DNA of 64,000 nt. Origin: Trichobilharzia regenti. Its lineage: Eukaryota > Platyhelminthes > Trematoda > Strigeidida > Schistosomatidae. Location: NCBI GenBank assembly GCA_944472135.2, contig OX235264.1, positions 89,352,319-89,416,318 on the forward strand, written 5' to 3'. Within the stretch, counting starts at the first letter, position 1. Each line of letters opens with the position of its first letter. The notes beneath the pieces were generated by a model that searched no databases, was not told where the DNA came from, and saw only the letters and a list, made by a program, of their open reading frames with translations. The position numbers were made by a program, and so were the translations under genes. Positions 33,851-47,000 of the stretch are shown in pieces.

Positions 33851-35038
33851 ATCCACAACCTTTTGCAACCGCTAGCCAAATTAATAATTACGGGCATTAA
33901 ACTGTAGATCGTTAGAGGAGAGTGAAGGACTTCACATTAAAGAAAATGTGCGTTATGTACACTCTAGTGGATACAGTGCAACCCAATGCTAAATGCAGTT
34001 TAAATGTGAATATATCAAATGCAACCGAAAAAGCAAAGTCTTCCACAAAAGTTATTTGTGAAGAATTCTGTAGACCTTATTCTGAGTTGAATATCTTGGA
34101 CTATTATGTGATTGTTAAGAAATAAGAAATACGAATATTTGACCGCTGTTACCCTCATATTACTGTCAGCGTTTAGAAGGATTACTACGCATAGAATCCT
34201 GGGGAAAAATGTAAAAGTCAGATGTATTATTTATACCACCACTAAAAAGACTCTACAATGAGACGAACGAACTTACTCTTTTCTTACATTCCAGTTTTTC
34301 AAAGTTATCAGTAATCCTTAAACGGAAAATTCCTTCGCCTAACTTCCTCTGTGTTATCTGTGCTTTTAGAAGCATGTCAAATTGAATTGGTACGATTTAG
34401 TACAAATTCCTATTGTGGTAGGTAGTCAGAAAGTCCGCATTACTGACTGATTAACTTACCACCGTAGAACGTTGCACTGGAATACAACATTTTGAGTTAC
34501 CACTCTCTTAAGATTTATATATTAAAGTTGAAGAAAGAAATGTAACGAAACTAAAATGGACGAATATACATGGGAGTCGAAACTGTCAGATGAATCTTGA
34601 CGATAAAAAAAGAGTGAATATATCTACCCGACCACAGAGTCAAGGTGGCACCTATCGGTTGTATAACTGAAATGGCCAGGGTATGTTACACATTCTAAGA
34701 TACTGACTTCTTCTGTCAGTAGTGTTAGACAAAATGAGATTAAACTGGAAGCGAATTAGCATCGATCAGACTAGAACGTGACACCAATGTATGAAGTCTT
34801 ATAGTGTTAGTCAATTATTAATATGGAGGCGTAGACTGCATCTATAGTTTACAATGAAATGTGAAGAAATATATTCTACCAGTGTAACCAAAACACTTAC
34901 CCACAGTATCTTCAAAGAGGCATGTAGTTATTAGTATTTCGCATGACAGTTATTTTTTCCCTGTAAAGCGATATAAGGTTATATAACTTACTGGTTCACT
35001 GTTAGCAATTTTACAATGCAGATTTTCACAAATTTTAG
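33851..35038. other. No gene seen; upstream side of the Lifeguard exons
   Basis: The first recognised Lifeguard exon starts with two bases that complete a split codon, so at least one upstream coding exon with the start codon must exist. I could not place it here or further upstream. A 67-codon frame at 33922-34125 has no family signature. Confidence 0.35.
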
Positions 35039-38000
35039 ATCCAGGAAACCAATCTCCTCCAATGTACGGTAATCCACCTTATCCTCAAATGTCACCACCA
35101 TTTCAAATGCCTCCACAACCTCAGTACCAACCAGGACAACAGTACGTCATGACTCCAGGTTAGTCAGTGGTCTGAGTATTGAATCGTTCAGTAAATGTGT
35201 GACTATAATTCCTTATTTCTGGGGTGCTTTTTATGCATAATAGGTGTATTATATACGTCAACTGGAGCTATTGTTGGTCCTTCTGTACCACCTCAACAAC
35301 CGAAAGGATTCTGTAAGTTCTATTCGTCTTATTCGAGTTTTTTTTGCACTTTTCGTTTAAACACATTTATGACGATATAAGATTATCGTTAAATGTTAAA
35401 GATATGAAATCGAAAAGTTTAGAAGTATTTATTGTACTATTTGAGATAATTTTAGTTTAATAGATTGTTTCATGTTCTTGTAAGATACTGGTAGTGCTGT
35501 CGGTAAGCTATACTTTATTAGCCCTTACTTAACATAATATGCCTGGTTATCCAGTAATTCAGTTCTCTACCTAATCTGTAATTACTGATGACAAACACAA
35601 ATGAAAATCTTCATGCACAGCTATTAAGAAAATGTGCTCTTGTTAACAGTATTTTGATGTGGTTGTGTTCTCTGAGCTGGATGGTGAATTTGCAAAGCTT
35701 TTCATCGCCCTATTGGGCAACATCTTCAGCGCATACTTTAATTTGTTGAAGCGAGCTTTAAGATTTCTCCACAAGTTTATTAATCATCTCTCCCGGTGAC
35801 CTTAGACGTGATTGGTTGTTTTTGTGTGTTTTCACACCTTCTAGGTTACTTGTATTGGAAATGATTGTTTCTTTGACTTGAACTTTGACCCTTCGCAAAT
35901 TAACTATCCAGCTCAGAGAACACAACCACATCAAAATCATCCACCTGAGCTACAAATCTTTTCTATCATATCTAAATGTTAGCAGTGTATTTGAGTAAAA
36001 TGGCAAGGTCAAGATTATCCACAGAGAAAGGTCTAGAACTTATCTAACTAACATGGATGTACTACAAACTCAAAGAGTGTTCGTGTGGACAGCAAAACGG
36101 AATAGGAGCCAAATGACGTTGGAGCCAGTCAGTATATTTAGACATTAAAACAAAGTCTTAAAATATTCGAAATTCCACTGCACTCAGATGATTACAGTTT
36201 AGATAAGAAGATGTAAAATGGGAGAATTTTTACCACAACTCGTAAATCTAAATGATCTTTTTCATTCTGCGTGAAAATAAAAATAAAATTCATTGGCAAG
36301 ATCAATAAATTGAAGTCTTTGATTATCATGATTCCTAGTGAAATTAGATGTGGCACTAGTAGATACCAGGCATTTATTATCAGAAATTTCGCCTTAAATT
36401 TGAGAATTACTATGAATTTTTCTAAGCAGATTTATATCCCACCAGATGAACTATGAGTGACTGGACAGTAAATTCGAACAGAGGGACCATTAGGAGTATA
36501 ATGTGTGGCGCTGGAAATAAATTTTCAATTCAGATACAGGATATATTTCTTTTGAATTCAACGGAATGAAATCTACGAGAATATTTATGTAATATTGATT
36601 TTGTGTAGATCTTGTTATAACATTGTGAATGTTTCATTGATTTCGGCGAAATAAAATGCTTCTGTAAAGACTTAATCGAGGAGTCGAAGTAACATTGCAA
36701 ACCTGACTGAAAGAATTCAATCTGCACCAAAACAAAGGACTAGACATATCACACTAGTTACTAGTGTTCAATGAAGGTATCCAATACAATCCTACAAGAG
36801 GTCAATCGCTGGCCTGAATAGCTCAGTGGTAACGTCTGTGACTGCAGCACTGGGTGACGTAGATTCGAATCTAATAAGGGACATGAGTTGCTCCAAGGTT
36901 GCAGATATGCCTTGCCGACGAGTGCCAACTAGCACGAAACCTAGGTCCAAGGCATCCTGACCATTACCTTCAGCCACCTAACATCAACAACTCAAAGTGT
37001 ACCGTGATAGTGAGCCACCTAGAATGGTAGCCACATTGCAAACCTGACTGATAGAATTCAGTCTGAACGAAAAAAAGGACTAGACACATCACACTAGTTA
37101 CTAGTGTTCAATGAAAGTAACAACCTACTTTAAAAAAATAGTATATTCATAAGGTAGTCAAATTAATAAAATCCTATCTTAAAATCTCTACCTTTATTTT
37201 TTTTTATTATTATCACCTAAGTTTACTATGGAAATAGTGGACAAGGTAAGTTTAACTTATTGTCTTTTGAAATATTATGCAGAAGGTTATTAACGCTTAA
37301 ATGACAAGTACTCAAATTTTACCATGTAGCCATGCTATACATTGCCACTCTTCTTTTGTAGTTAGTTTTTGTTAAAAAAAAGGGTATTCCTTTGGAAATT
37401 TTGTTGATATACATATACTCTTATTGAATTAAATACATGCTTAATGAATAAGCTAAATTAATTGAATCATTACACGAAAATTACTTAAATAATTGGGCCC
37501 ATTTTCTTTTTACAGTGAATAAATAATACAGGTTATTTTCATCAGGCTATCTACCTCATGAGTTATCCACAATAAACGGGGCGATTGTTTAGAAGTTACA
37601 GGGATTCTAAGACATTAAACTAAACTAAAAAAAAGCTACTTTGTAAAGAGTTCAGTCTTTTGCGTTGAGTAACAAGTTATCTTAACTTTGACTAAAAAGC
37701 TAGATAATTTTTCAGTAATTGATATTTTAAAATATTGAATATTGAAAGCATTTAAACAGTCAACGGACATTCAGCGTTTTCATCTCTCTTCTAATCTTCT
37801 TCTCATTGATTCTTAAAGCTTAGTTTTTCTAGTGAAATATGTATTGACTTAAACAAGTGAGAATACGTAAGAGGTCCTATGTTCTGTTGTATTTATCTCT
37901 TCTATTTTATGAAGGGAAAATAAAACACATCTGACTGTGCATAAAACTAGTCGTTAACACATTTAGATGTATACAGATAGCCTGAAAGCAGAGATATCGA

Positions 38001-41000
38001 TGAGATACACTGTATGCGTGTGCAGTGCTAAAGGGTTACAAAATAACATGGATCACTACTATAAAACACACTGACTTTCAAGGCTGAAACTATTACGCAG
38101 TTTATTGACTGTTTGCTGTTTTTGAGAGGAGCTTTAAGAACCTTTTTACTAGTGTATTAAACTTATTGAATGTATGTCTATTTTTAGATTTAGTACATTT
38201 CTTTACTATACTTCTACATGTGCTTTGTTGAAGTGCGTTAGACTGAAGTAATGTACTTTATTTCACTTCATTAAGTCAATGAGTTCCATCCATGATGAAG
38301 TATACACTAGTAATTTTTTCGAATTTTCATAAGGATCAATCACTGTAAACAGTGACCCCTGTGGATGCTGCTGTCAATTTGAATTGGAACATTGAAAAAT
38401 TAAAATTTTATAATTATTATTGAGAAATATTAATGGAATATACACATTGGATCATAGGAATTATTGAAAAGATGGTTCCAGCGAAGAAAATTTATAACAA
38501 AGGGATGAGAAAGCTCCAGAATAATTTCCGGTCAAGTGTCAAATTAATGAAATTACAATTAGGAATTAAAATACCATAATAAACAGGGGAATGGATATCG
38601 GATGGTGATGAGTTATCGACAAGTAGTCGTCAGTATTAGTCAGTGCATAGGAGAAGTTGAATAGGTATATTGTAGTTGCTTTACAAGATGAATAATTTAA
38701 TGAATGAGTTGTGATTAGGATGAACATAGAAACAAAGAGAAATATAGAATTATGTAAGAGTTGTGAAGAAATACAAAAGTTATAAGGAGTTAGAAAAGCA
38801 GACACACAAACATCAAGTAAGTAGAAATTAACACGGTCTATTACCATGATAGTAAAAGTCGTTGAATGATTTTCTTTTGCATACATAACTCTGGTTTTTC
38901 CAAGTGAATGCCCTTAGGCTCCAGAAGTATAAAGCAAACAAAAGAGTATTTACCATGGTAGGTTATTCTTGACTCTGTAGATTACTTTGTAGGAGGCGTT
39001 TGTTGAGACGAAATGGTTATAGAGCCATGGTTACCTTTTTGCAGCCATGCGGGATAGTGTTTTCGAATCCTTCTGGACAGAATGTGCATCAAACTACCAA
39101 TGTACTTGGTTCCACAGCAATAGGTATGCTGATATATACACACCGAATTGGTATGACGCGAGATCTTTTCCTTAAGGCTTCTGCATACCAATGGAAAACT
39201 AGAGAACACTACTCTTAGCGTTGATACGAAGAATGTTCTGACATTTTTCTCTTAAGGATATAGCAGGCTAAGTCTCCCTTGAAATCCAAGTTAGAGTGAC
39301 ATCGAAGCATTTCATTATGTTGTTTTCCCATATACCTTTTTGAAATACATCCAGTATTTGATGCATTTGGGGGAATTTAAAGTTGGTTTTTAAAAAAAAA
39401 ACAATTTTGTTAATGTTGCCATAATATAATAAGCGTCATTCTAATTGTTAAATATACTTTATTCTGAGACTGTTAAAAGGATTTCAGGGACAGGAATTTA
39501 TCTATGCCCCATTTGATGATGATACAGTGAGAAATCGTTTTATCAGCAAAGTGAGTTGAAAGTCTACAATATTTGCATTGTTTTAAATTTGTGCGCACGG
39601 ATGAAAAGAACAAAATTTATAATATCGTATTTTAGGTTATTTAAAAAAAATTATTGTATCATATCTATGATTATGTATAAATCTTTGAATAAACAGGAGG
39701 CCATTTCTTTATAATAACACTCTTGAAGCTGTCTAAATCTGCGGAAAAGCTGTGTTATAATATTTATCCTTTGTACAATTAAAAACGAGAACATTCGGTG
39801 GAAATATTTGATCAGAGATATCAGGTCTTTAAGTAAACATGTTCAGGCTGGGAAAAATAACTTTGTGCGCTTTCAGCTGTTATCTAGAACAAGTCTACTT
39901 GACATATTGCATAAATGGTATTAACGACAGAGAGGTGTGATGCATATGGAACAGAAACCTAAAGTATTTCCCTACCTTTAGAGAACGACCATTTCCTACG
40001 GTAACCAATGTTATATCGATGAAGTCTAGTAATGGAATATAGGACATGTATTTCCCTCCACTTGAAACTCGTTAGCCAAATGTATTAGTATGTTAACGAG
40101 TTGACAGTATTTCCACTAAACATCGGGCCTATCACTAATGGTTCCAAATGCCAAAGCGTTACCACTAGGATGCTGAGCCATCAGTAGCTGGGATTTTACT
40201 ATTAGATGCTACCAACCAAACAAAATCAGAGCGTTTGTACTAGAAGACAATAATCCAACAAAGATCAAGCATTTTAGTCCAGGAAAACTAGTCAATAGAA
40301 GATTCAAAAGTCTCAGTAAATGTTGTATTGGATAAAGACAAATTTAAATGGATTGGGTTATTGAGTTTATCTAAGTCATCATGATACAATTATTTTTAAA
40401 GAATTGGACATTTTATGAATAAGATTTATTGTCCTAAGCACGTTTTGTTTATTTTATGTCAGTGAAATGTATTAGAGAAGACTGAAGAAATGAACTGTAC
40501 AAAAGCTCTCAATTATTCCTTAACATGTAGAGCATTTTAAATAGTATAGATATGATACTGAGTTCTAAAATATGATGAATATACCTTGATTTAGTCAGGA
40601 CCATTGAGACTTAGGCATGTGAACCTGTTTAATCTCCAGTGACTGGTGAATAGCTTAGTAGTAACCTTTATGATTGAAACATTGATCAACACAGGTAAGA
40701 ATCTCGGACGGGATACCAGTTCCTGCAAGTGGGCCTTAGTGACAGTTGACTATAAGCGCAAAACCTATGTCCGGGGCTTCCATTCAGCTATTTCCAATTA
40801 CCTAACATTAATATGTTAGTCGGTAGAAGTGTTCACTTCAAAATAGTTTTACAAAGTCGATTGGTGATGATGTAATCTGAGAATATCCCAGTATCTTTTA
40901 AATAAATTTAATTTTTTTACAATATATTAGGTTATTTCTCCTCATTTAAAGATAGCGAAAGGAAATTATATCGAAAGTGTTTCACTGATACGTTAACAAA

Positions 41001-44000
41001 ACTATTAGAATGAATGAATTACTCAGTCATCATAAAGATGAAAGAAAAGGATGACGATATTCACACTAAAAACTTTTTGATCTGTCCACTTATCACACAA
41101 TCCAAATCTGCATCAAGTTGTCTGAAATGCTCATGGTGAGACCTGCAAGAAAGTCTGAACGTTATATAAACATGTCTTCACATTAATGTTGAAAATTTTG
41201 ATCTTATTCGTTATTCTAAGAGCTGTAGATTTCCACAATGATTTCATGGTAATGAATCACTTCCTCACTTTCCCTATTCCATCCAAATCTGTTTGAAACG
41301 ATGCTAGCGAGCGAAAGAGACGACTTCCTTTAGATGTCACCTGTCGATAGTGACTGGTATTTGTTACGGTTGATCGGTTAGGTGTCTTCACCACTTCTTT
41401 CTACTCTATGTTCATCTTTATCCCTGTCTCCATTACTCAGTCTACCAATATGGTCTCACATAACCTCAAACAAGTACCTATTTCATGTCATATGGATTTA
41501 TGGCCACAGTTAGCTCGTTTTGGTTCATAACACATGGTCGCAAGTACATACATTCAAGAAAAAAGGACGAAGGTCTTGGTGTTTATTCACATTTTCTTAG
41601 TATATAAATGGTAACAGAAACCTGGTGAAATAAGTCAGCAACAATAATCTCTGTATAAATCCTTATGGCATATTTATTCATCTAAAAAACAGCTTTTTGT
41701 AGAATGGTAAAATTATTAGCTGTGACAGTAAATGAAATTCAGCAACTGTTTTAATAGAAAACTGTAGTCCCTGGAGTTCACTAGTTGAGAAATACAGATA
41801 TATTCACATCTGTAATGGGAGTAAAGCTTCGGAGGTCTCACAAGTAAACTTCAGGCAGCAGTATCCTTAATTATTGTTGAACGACAGCATACTGGCTTCA
41901 AAACCTGGAACTTCTGGACTCATGAACATAATAGAATACCTATGAGAATTTATGATTTGATTACGTAACTCAATGAAAAAAAGTTATTTTCAAGTATTCT
42001 ACGGATAAATATACTTTGTAAATAAAAAGAGCTATTGGTTTACAGGGATTTGATCGGTTTCAGGATTTCATCGCGCACTGACATCGGTTAGGGAAACATT
42101 GAGAAAGCTGAGAGTACTCGACCGCCATCTCGTCCTGGTTTTGGACTCCTCAGCAGTACGCATCCACCCAGGACCTTCTGGTTACATGACGATCTCGTAG
42201 AAACCTTATAATTTCATGATGAATTTCCAAAAAGAACTGTTATTTGAGTGCTGAATGGATATATTATAAAGGTTTAGTATTCCTGAAATAAACAAACTTT
42301 AAAATGATAAGTTTATGTATTTGTTTAATAACTTCCGTTAATTCGTGACAAGAACTACATTGAAGTGTATGAACATATAAGTATATTGTAGTAATTTATT
42401 GTAATCGTAGCTTTAGTATTTCAAGATGACCGAATTACAAGAATCTAAACAAAACACAGAGAGGGCAGAATTCAGGAATTTGTATTTCGCGGAATTATTA
42501 TGCAATTCATATAAGAAACATATTAACAATCAACAGTAAGTATTTAAACAATACAGAGATAGAAATTGTCAATCACCACATCCGCCACACGTCGAATGTT
42601 TCCTTGCGTACTTATAACGATGTCTCGGTTTGCTTGCAAGTAGCTTCGACCTAACTGATTCTGTGATATTATTTTCATCAGTATTATCTGGACCTATTTC
42701 TGAATTATCTACAAAATCAGGATTATTAGCGGAATCATTAAAATAATAATTGGAACGACCTACTTCATTTATTGTCACTTTGTCCAGGTGTCTGTTATGA
42801 ACTGAGTGATCTTTGATGTCTAATATCTTCACCACTCGATTTCCCATTTTTTGTAGTATAATTCCAACAGAAGGTCTATAGTTATTACCTTTGTAATAAT
42901 GTACATTAGAAGTCGTGGACATCAGATGCTTTTTGAGAATTCGAGATTTGAAAAGTTTTGCAGGACTTTCACGGGTACTTGTATGCTCTGCATTCAACAA
43001 ACATAGTCTATGCATATGCAGTAATTCCTCAATTTTAATCAGTTGCTCTCTCATCTCATTCAGGTCTTTTCGTGTTTTCGACAGTTCACATTGCAACTTG
43101 GCTACCTCATTTTTGAAAACAGTTGACCCTTGAGTTGCCGAACTTGTAGTGGAGGTTTTCATTGGATTAGCTTGAGTATTTTGAAAGGTTGAAAGACACA
43201 TTGACTCCATTTTACTAGACAGCTTGGGAGAATTATAAGAATGTTGAGCAACATAAGTATTCGAACTTCTGCAAACCGTCTTGATGTGTCCAACTTTACC
43301 ACATTTATAACACTTAGCACCCCGAAAACGGCAAGTGCTTCGTAGATGTAACTTTCCACAGGATAAACACGGTTTAATGTTTTTGATCTCTCGCTGCATT
43401 CTATTACCTGTGGACGACAGTTTGGATTGCTTTCCATGACCACTTGTATTTTCGACTTTAGAAAGCATAACATCAGATACTGACGTAGTGGGAGCAGAGT
43501 ATTCATTATTGACATCTTCATATGTAATAGCAGTTTGAAAGGTACAAGAAGGAATCTGAATTAACTCTTTCTCTAACTTAGGAATATTGATTCCAGCAAT
43601 TAGACGATCACGTAGTTGAGTATGCAGCTGATCTCCAAAGTTACACTTTGAAGCTTGAATTTGAAGTTGCAGAATAAAGTCTCTAATCCTCTGGTTGGGA
43701 GCACGAACCAGTTTATGGAATTGAGCCCTCTCTCTGGTCTCAAATGTAGTTACATGAAAATGATTTATCAGAAGTTCACGAATGTTGACATATGACAGAG
43801 AAATAGGTTGATCTGGAAACGACAGAGTTTTCACTAGGCTATACGCATCTAGCCCAATAGCAGTGATGAAATGTGCTGGTATTTTGTCATCTTGAACATT
43901 CTTTGAAATGCACCACGCATCGAAGCATTCCAAATAATCAGTAATCTCCCGCGGAGAACCATTAATAGGAAGTTTTCTCAGGTTATTTAGTTCCATCGCG

Positions 44001-47000
44001 ACGCCAATTTGTAGTAATTTATTGTAATCGTAGCTTTAGTATTTCAAGATGACCGAATTACAAGAATCTAAACAAAACACAGAGAGGGCAGAATTCAGGA
44101 ATTTGTATTTCGCGGAATTATTATGCAATTCATATAAGAAACATATTAACAATCAACAGTAAGTATTTAAACAATACAGAGATAGAAATTGTCAATCACC
44201 ACAAATATCTTCCTTCTTCTTTTTGAATTCTCTGTTAACAGGTCTACTCAATTCTAACGGTACAGTTAGCAATAACTGCAGCAATCATTTTAATTTTCAT
44301 GCTTATGTAAGTCAGATATTGTAAATAAGTTCTAACATTAGTAAGAAAGGCGACAACAAGTTTAAAAACAGCCTTATTGTAGCCTTTTTAACAAAGTTAA
44401 AAGTTAATAATGAAACGCTAATGTAAGTGTAGAACTTGGGTACTGTGGTAGAATGTAATTCTATGTTAGATAAGCTTATTTTAAATACCACACACTGATG
44501 CATTATTAACAGTTATATGCCAGTGAGTACAATGCATAGCTAGATAGAGAGAGACATGTTAATCACCGAAGCTTTGTTTACCAATTCAGCACCACAGACA
44601 TGTAATCGGATGATGGAACATTTTTACAACAGATATGGAAGGTAGCAACAAACAACAAGGGGAAGTTCAAGCGAGACAGAGGGAGGAAGAAAGAAAATAT
44701 ACATAAGACAAACTGTGAGTCCGTGACTAAATTGATATGACTATGAGTAATAATTTACGTTCGAAACAACATCCAGTTGTTAAGACTGCCGCACCTTGTG
44801 ATATTTAAAATGAACTCATCTAATACAGAATGAAACGCTCATAATTCAAAATCAAACTTTAGTGAAAATCAAACAACTCTCAGTTTCTTCAAAATGTTGT
44901 GATGAGTGAATTTAATCACAAAGGTTACATAATTTGAATTTTCTGCCTGTCAATGAGCATCAGAATTGCATTTAGATAATCCCGAAGAAAAACCAGTGTT
45001 ATGTTGCTATGATTATAGCTTGATTCTACACTATATTTTAGTACAAGTATGGAGTTCTCAGCATGTGATATCGGTAGCCCGAATGTGGCAGGCCGACCAA
45101 CTGATATCATATGTGCGCCGACAGCGGATCGAACCCTGGTCCATGTGCATGGTTGGCTAGAGTCCTAGTCGCTGTGCCACCGACGCACAGGGTGACCCTA
45201 AAAAGGGCCGGTTTCACGTTCTCTGTTTGCCAAGCTACACACCGAAGCTCTTAGGCCTTCACCTTTTCGGTCTTCTCAAGCAGCGACACAGCCTGGATGT
45301 TAGGACACCACCATGGGCGATGGTACCACCACCGAGCAGTTTGTTCAACTCTTCATCGTTGTGGATGGCCAATCACAAGTGTTGAGGGATGATACGGGTC
45401 TTCTTGTAGTCACGCGCGGCATTATCAGCCAATTCAAGCACTTCAGCGGCCAGGTATTTGAGGACAGCCGCCAAGTAGATGGGCGCTTCAGCACTAACGC
45501 GTTCAGCATAGTTATCCTTGCGCAAAGGACGATGTATACGACCAACCGGAAGTAGAGATTTCGCGTGCGTTTCGGATTGTGAGGGCGATTGTTACTTCCC
45601 GGTTGCCCTCACCGTGGAAGTTGGTTGCGTGACCGCAGAGCCCAGGGGACAACTGCTTGAGGCCGGTCACGCGTGGCCTGTTTTTGTTCGTTCTTTTTTG
45701 TTTGGTGTGCCTCAGTAGCATACTTATCACTCCTGCCCTGTGACATGGCAGCAGGAAGCGCGGTCGTTGTTAATCCGGGCCACGGCCGATCCGGCATGAA
45801 ATTTTGTGATTTTGTATTTATCATGATGTTGGATAGGGTGGCTGCTTTTTGTTTAACCGCTATCCAAACAACCTGCCTGGCATGGTAGAACCTCAAGAGA
45901 CATAAGTCTCAGCCAGTATAGCTTGAATAGATCACTGCGGTGTTCAAGCCCGACCACCACGTCAAGGTAGCAGCTTTCGGTCGGGGACCAACCGGAAACT
46001 GAAGACCAGCACATGCAGATCTAGTCTTTACTTTTGCACAAGACTTTCCACCTTTACCGCGACCACTCATGATTGTACGTTAGAGCAGAGCTGTTAGCCC
46101 TTATTTTATCGCTTATTCCTTCTACTCTAACTGGTTGAGTTTCAACACAGAACTTTACACATAATTGCAGCAGTTAAAGTTGCCACATTTCATGTAGCAC
46201 ACAAAGGTAGAAAACAGAAAGAGAAAACAAGGCTGATAAGGACTATTAGAAACAGAAACTTGCAGTAGAAAGAATAGTAACATAGATAAACATAAAAGTT
46301 TAATGGATAAGGGAGATCACAAAGAGCGAATACATCTAAGCTGGTGAGAAAAATTTTGAGCCATATTTCCAGTAGTCTCTAGCCATAGGTTCCTAACATC
46401 ATCAGAACCTCAACCTGGAAGTCTAAACCCTCCTTCCATCTAAGTGTCTGAAACCCACAAGTACAAACAGTATGCCTAGTCACTTTCAATGATATTTCAA
46501 ACAGCCTTCAACTAATTAGTCATTGATCAAAACATTAGCTGAAAAATCATATTTTTGCAGAACTGTTAGCTTCAATAGTTCTCATACGCAATCTGACAGG
46601 AGTATTGAATATTAGGCCAATGTGTACTTTGTTGCAGCTGCTGCTGCTGATGTTGAAGTCTAAGGAGAAGGAGGTGGTAAAGAATCAAATGCATTCATTA
46701 AAACATGGACTTTTAGGCTTATTTGCAAATAAATCAAGGTACTATGAGTTCGACTGCTGACATGATGAATACTATATGTTTAGACAGATGTAGTGAGTCA
46801 GCTAGTGTATAACGAAGAACAGAAGTACATTGTTTTGAGTTACCAAACTTCGCAGGGTATACAAGATGGAGAACACAAACAGGGTGATACTACAGGGCAA
46901 CTGAGAAAATAACTGAATGGAGGTCAGTGAAGATTTCTAGGATTTGGAAGGTGGTAAGGTGTTGAAAACTTCATGCCAATGTCAGTTATGTCAAAAGGAA

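Larger units (their letters stand above)
42387..44203 (-). mobile_element. Gag-only LTR retrotransposon, element 1
   Basis: Two LTRs of 194 bp (42387-42580 and 44010-44203) are identical by eye and begin TGTAGTAATT and end CACCACA (TG...CA). The flanks TATAT (42382-42386) and AATAT (44204-44208) agree in 4 of 5 positions, a likely 5-bp target duplication. Between the LTRs is a single minus-strand gene and nothing else: no protease, RT, RNase H or integrase core. The element is 1817 bp and must use enzymes from a related gypsy element. Identical LTRs mean it inserted recently. It lies in Lifeguard intron 4, antisense. Confidence 0.9.
45194..46070 (-). pseudogene. H2A: Histone H2A pseudogene with its 3' stem-loop
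   Basis: The minus strand starts at 46070 with MSGRGKGGK, continues AGLQFPVG, is interrupted by a 434-bp insertion (45552-45985), then resumes [48 protein letters not shown], a TGA stop (45373-45375), [16 protein letters not shown] and a frame-shifted end, with EKVKA and a stop at 45251. H2A forms the H2A-H2B dimers of the nucleosome and is about 125 aa; this copy cannot make it. The acidic-patch region and docking domain are still readable, so decay is moderate. The 16-nt histone 3' stem-loop follows the stop by 41 nt. Confidence 0.9.

Noticed and set aside
34672..34683. ATGGCCAGG before GTATGT as a possible first Lifeguard exon
   Set aside because: It would end in phase 0, while the exon at 35039 needs a phase-1 donor, and the codons do not look like a Lifeguard start.
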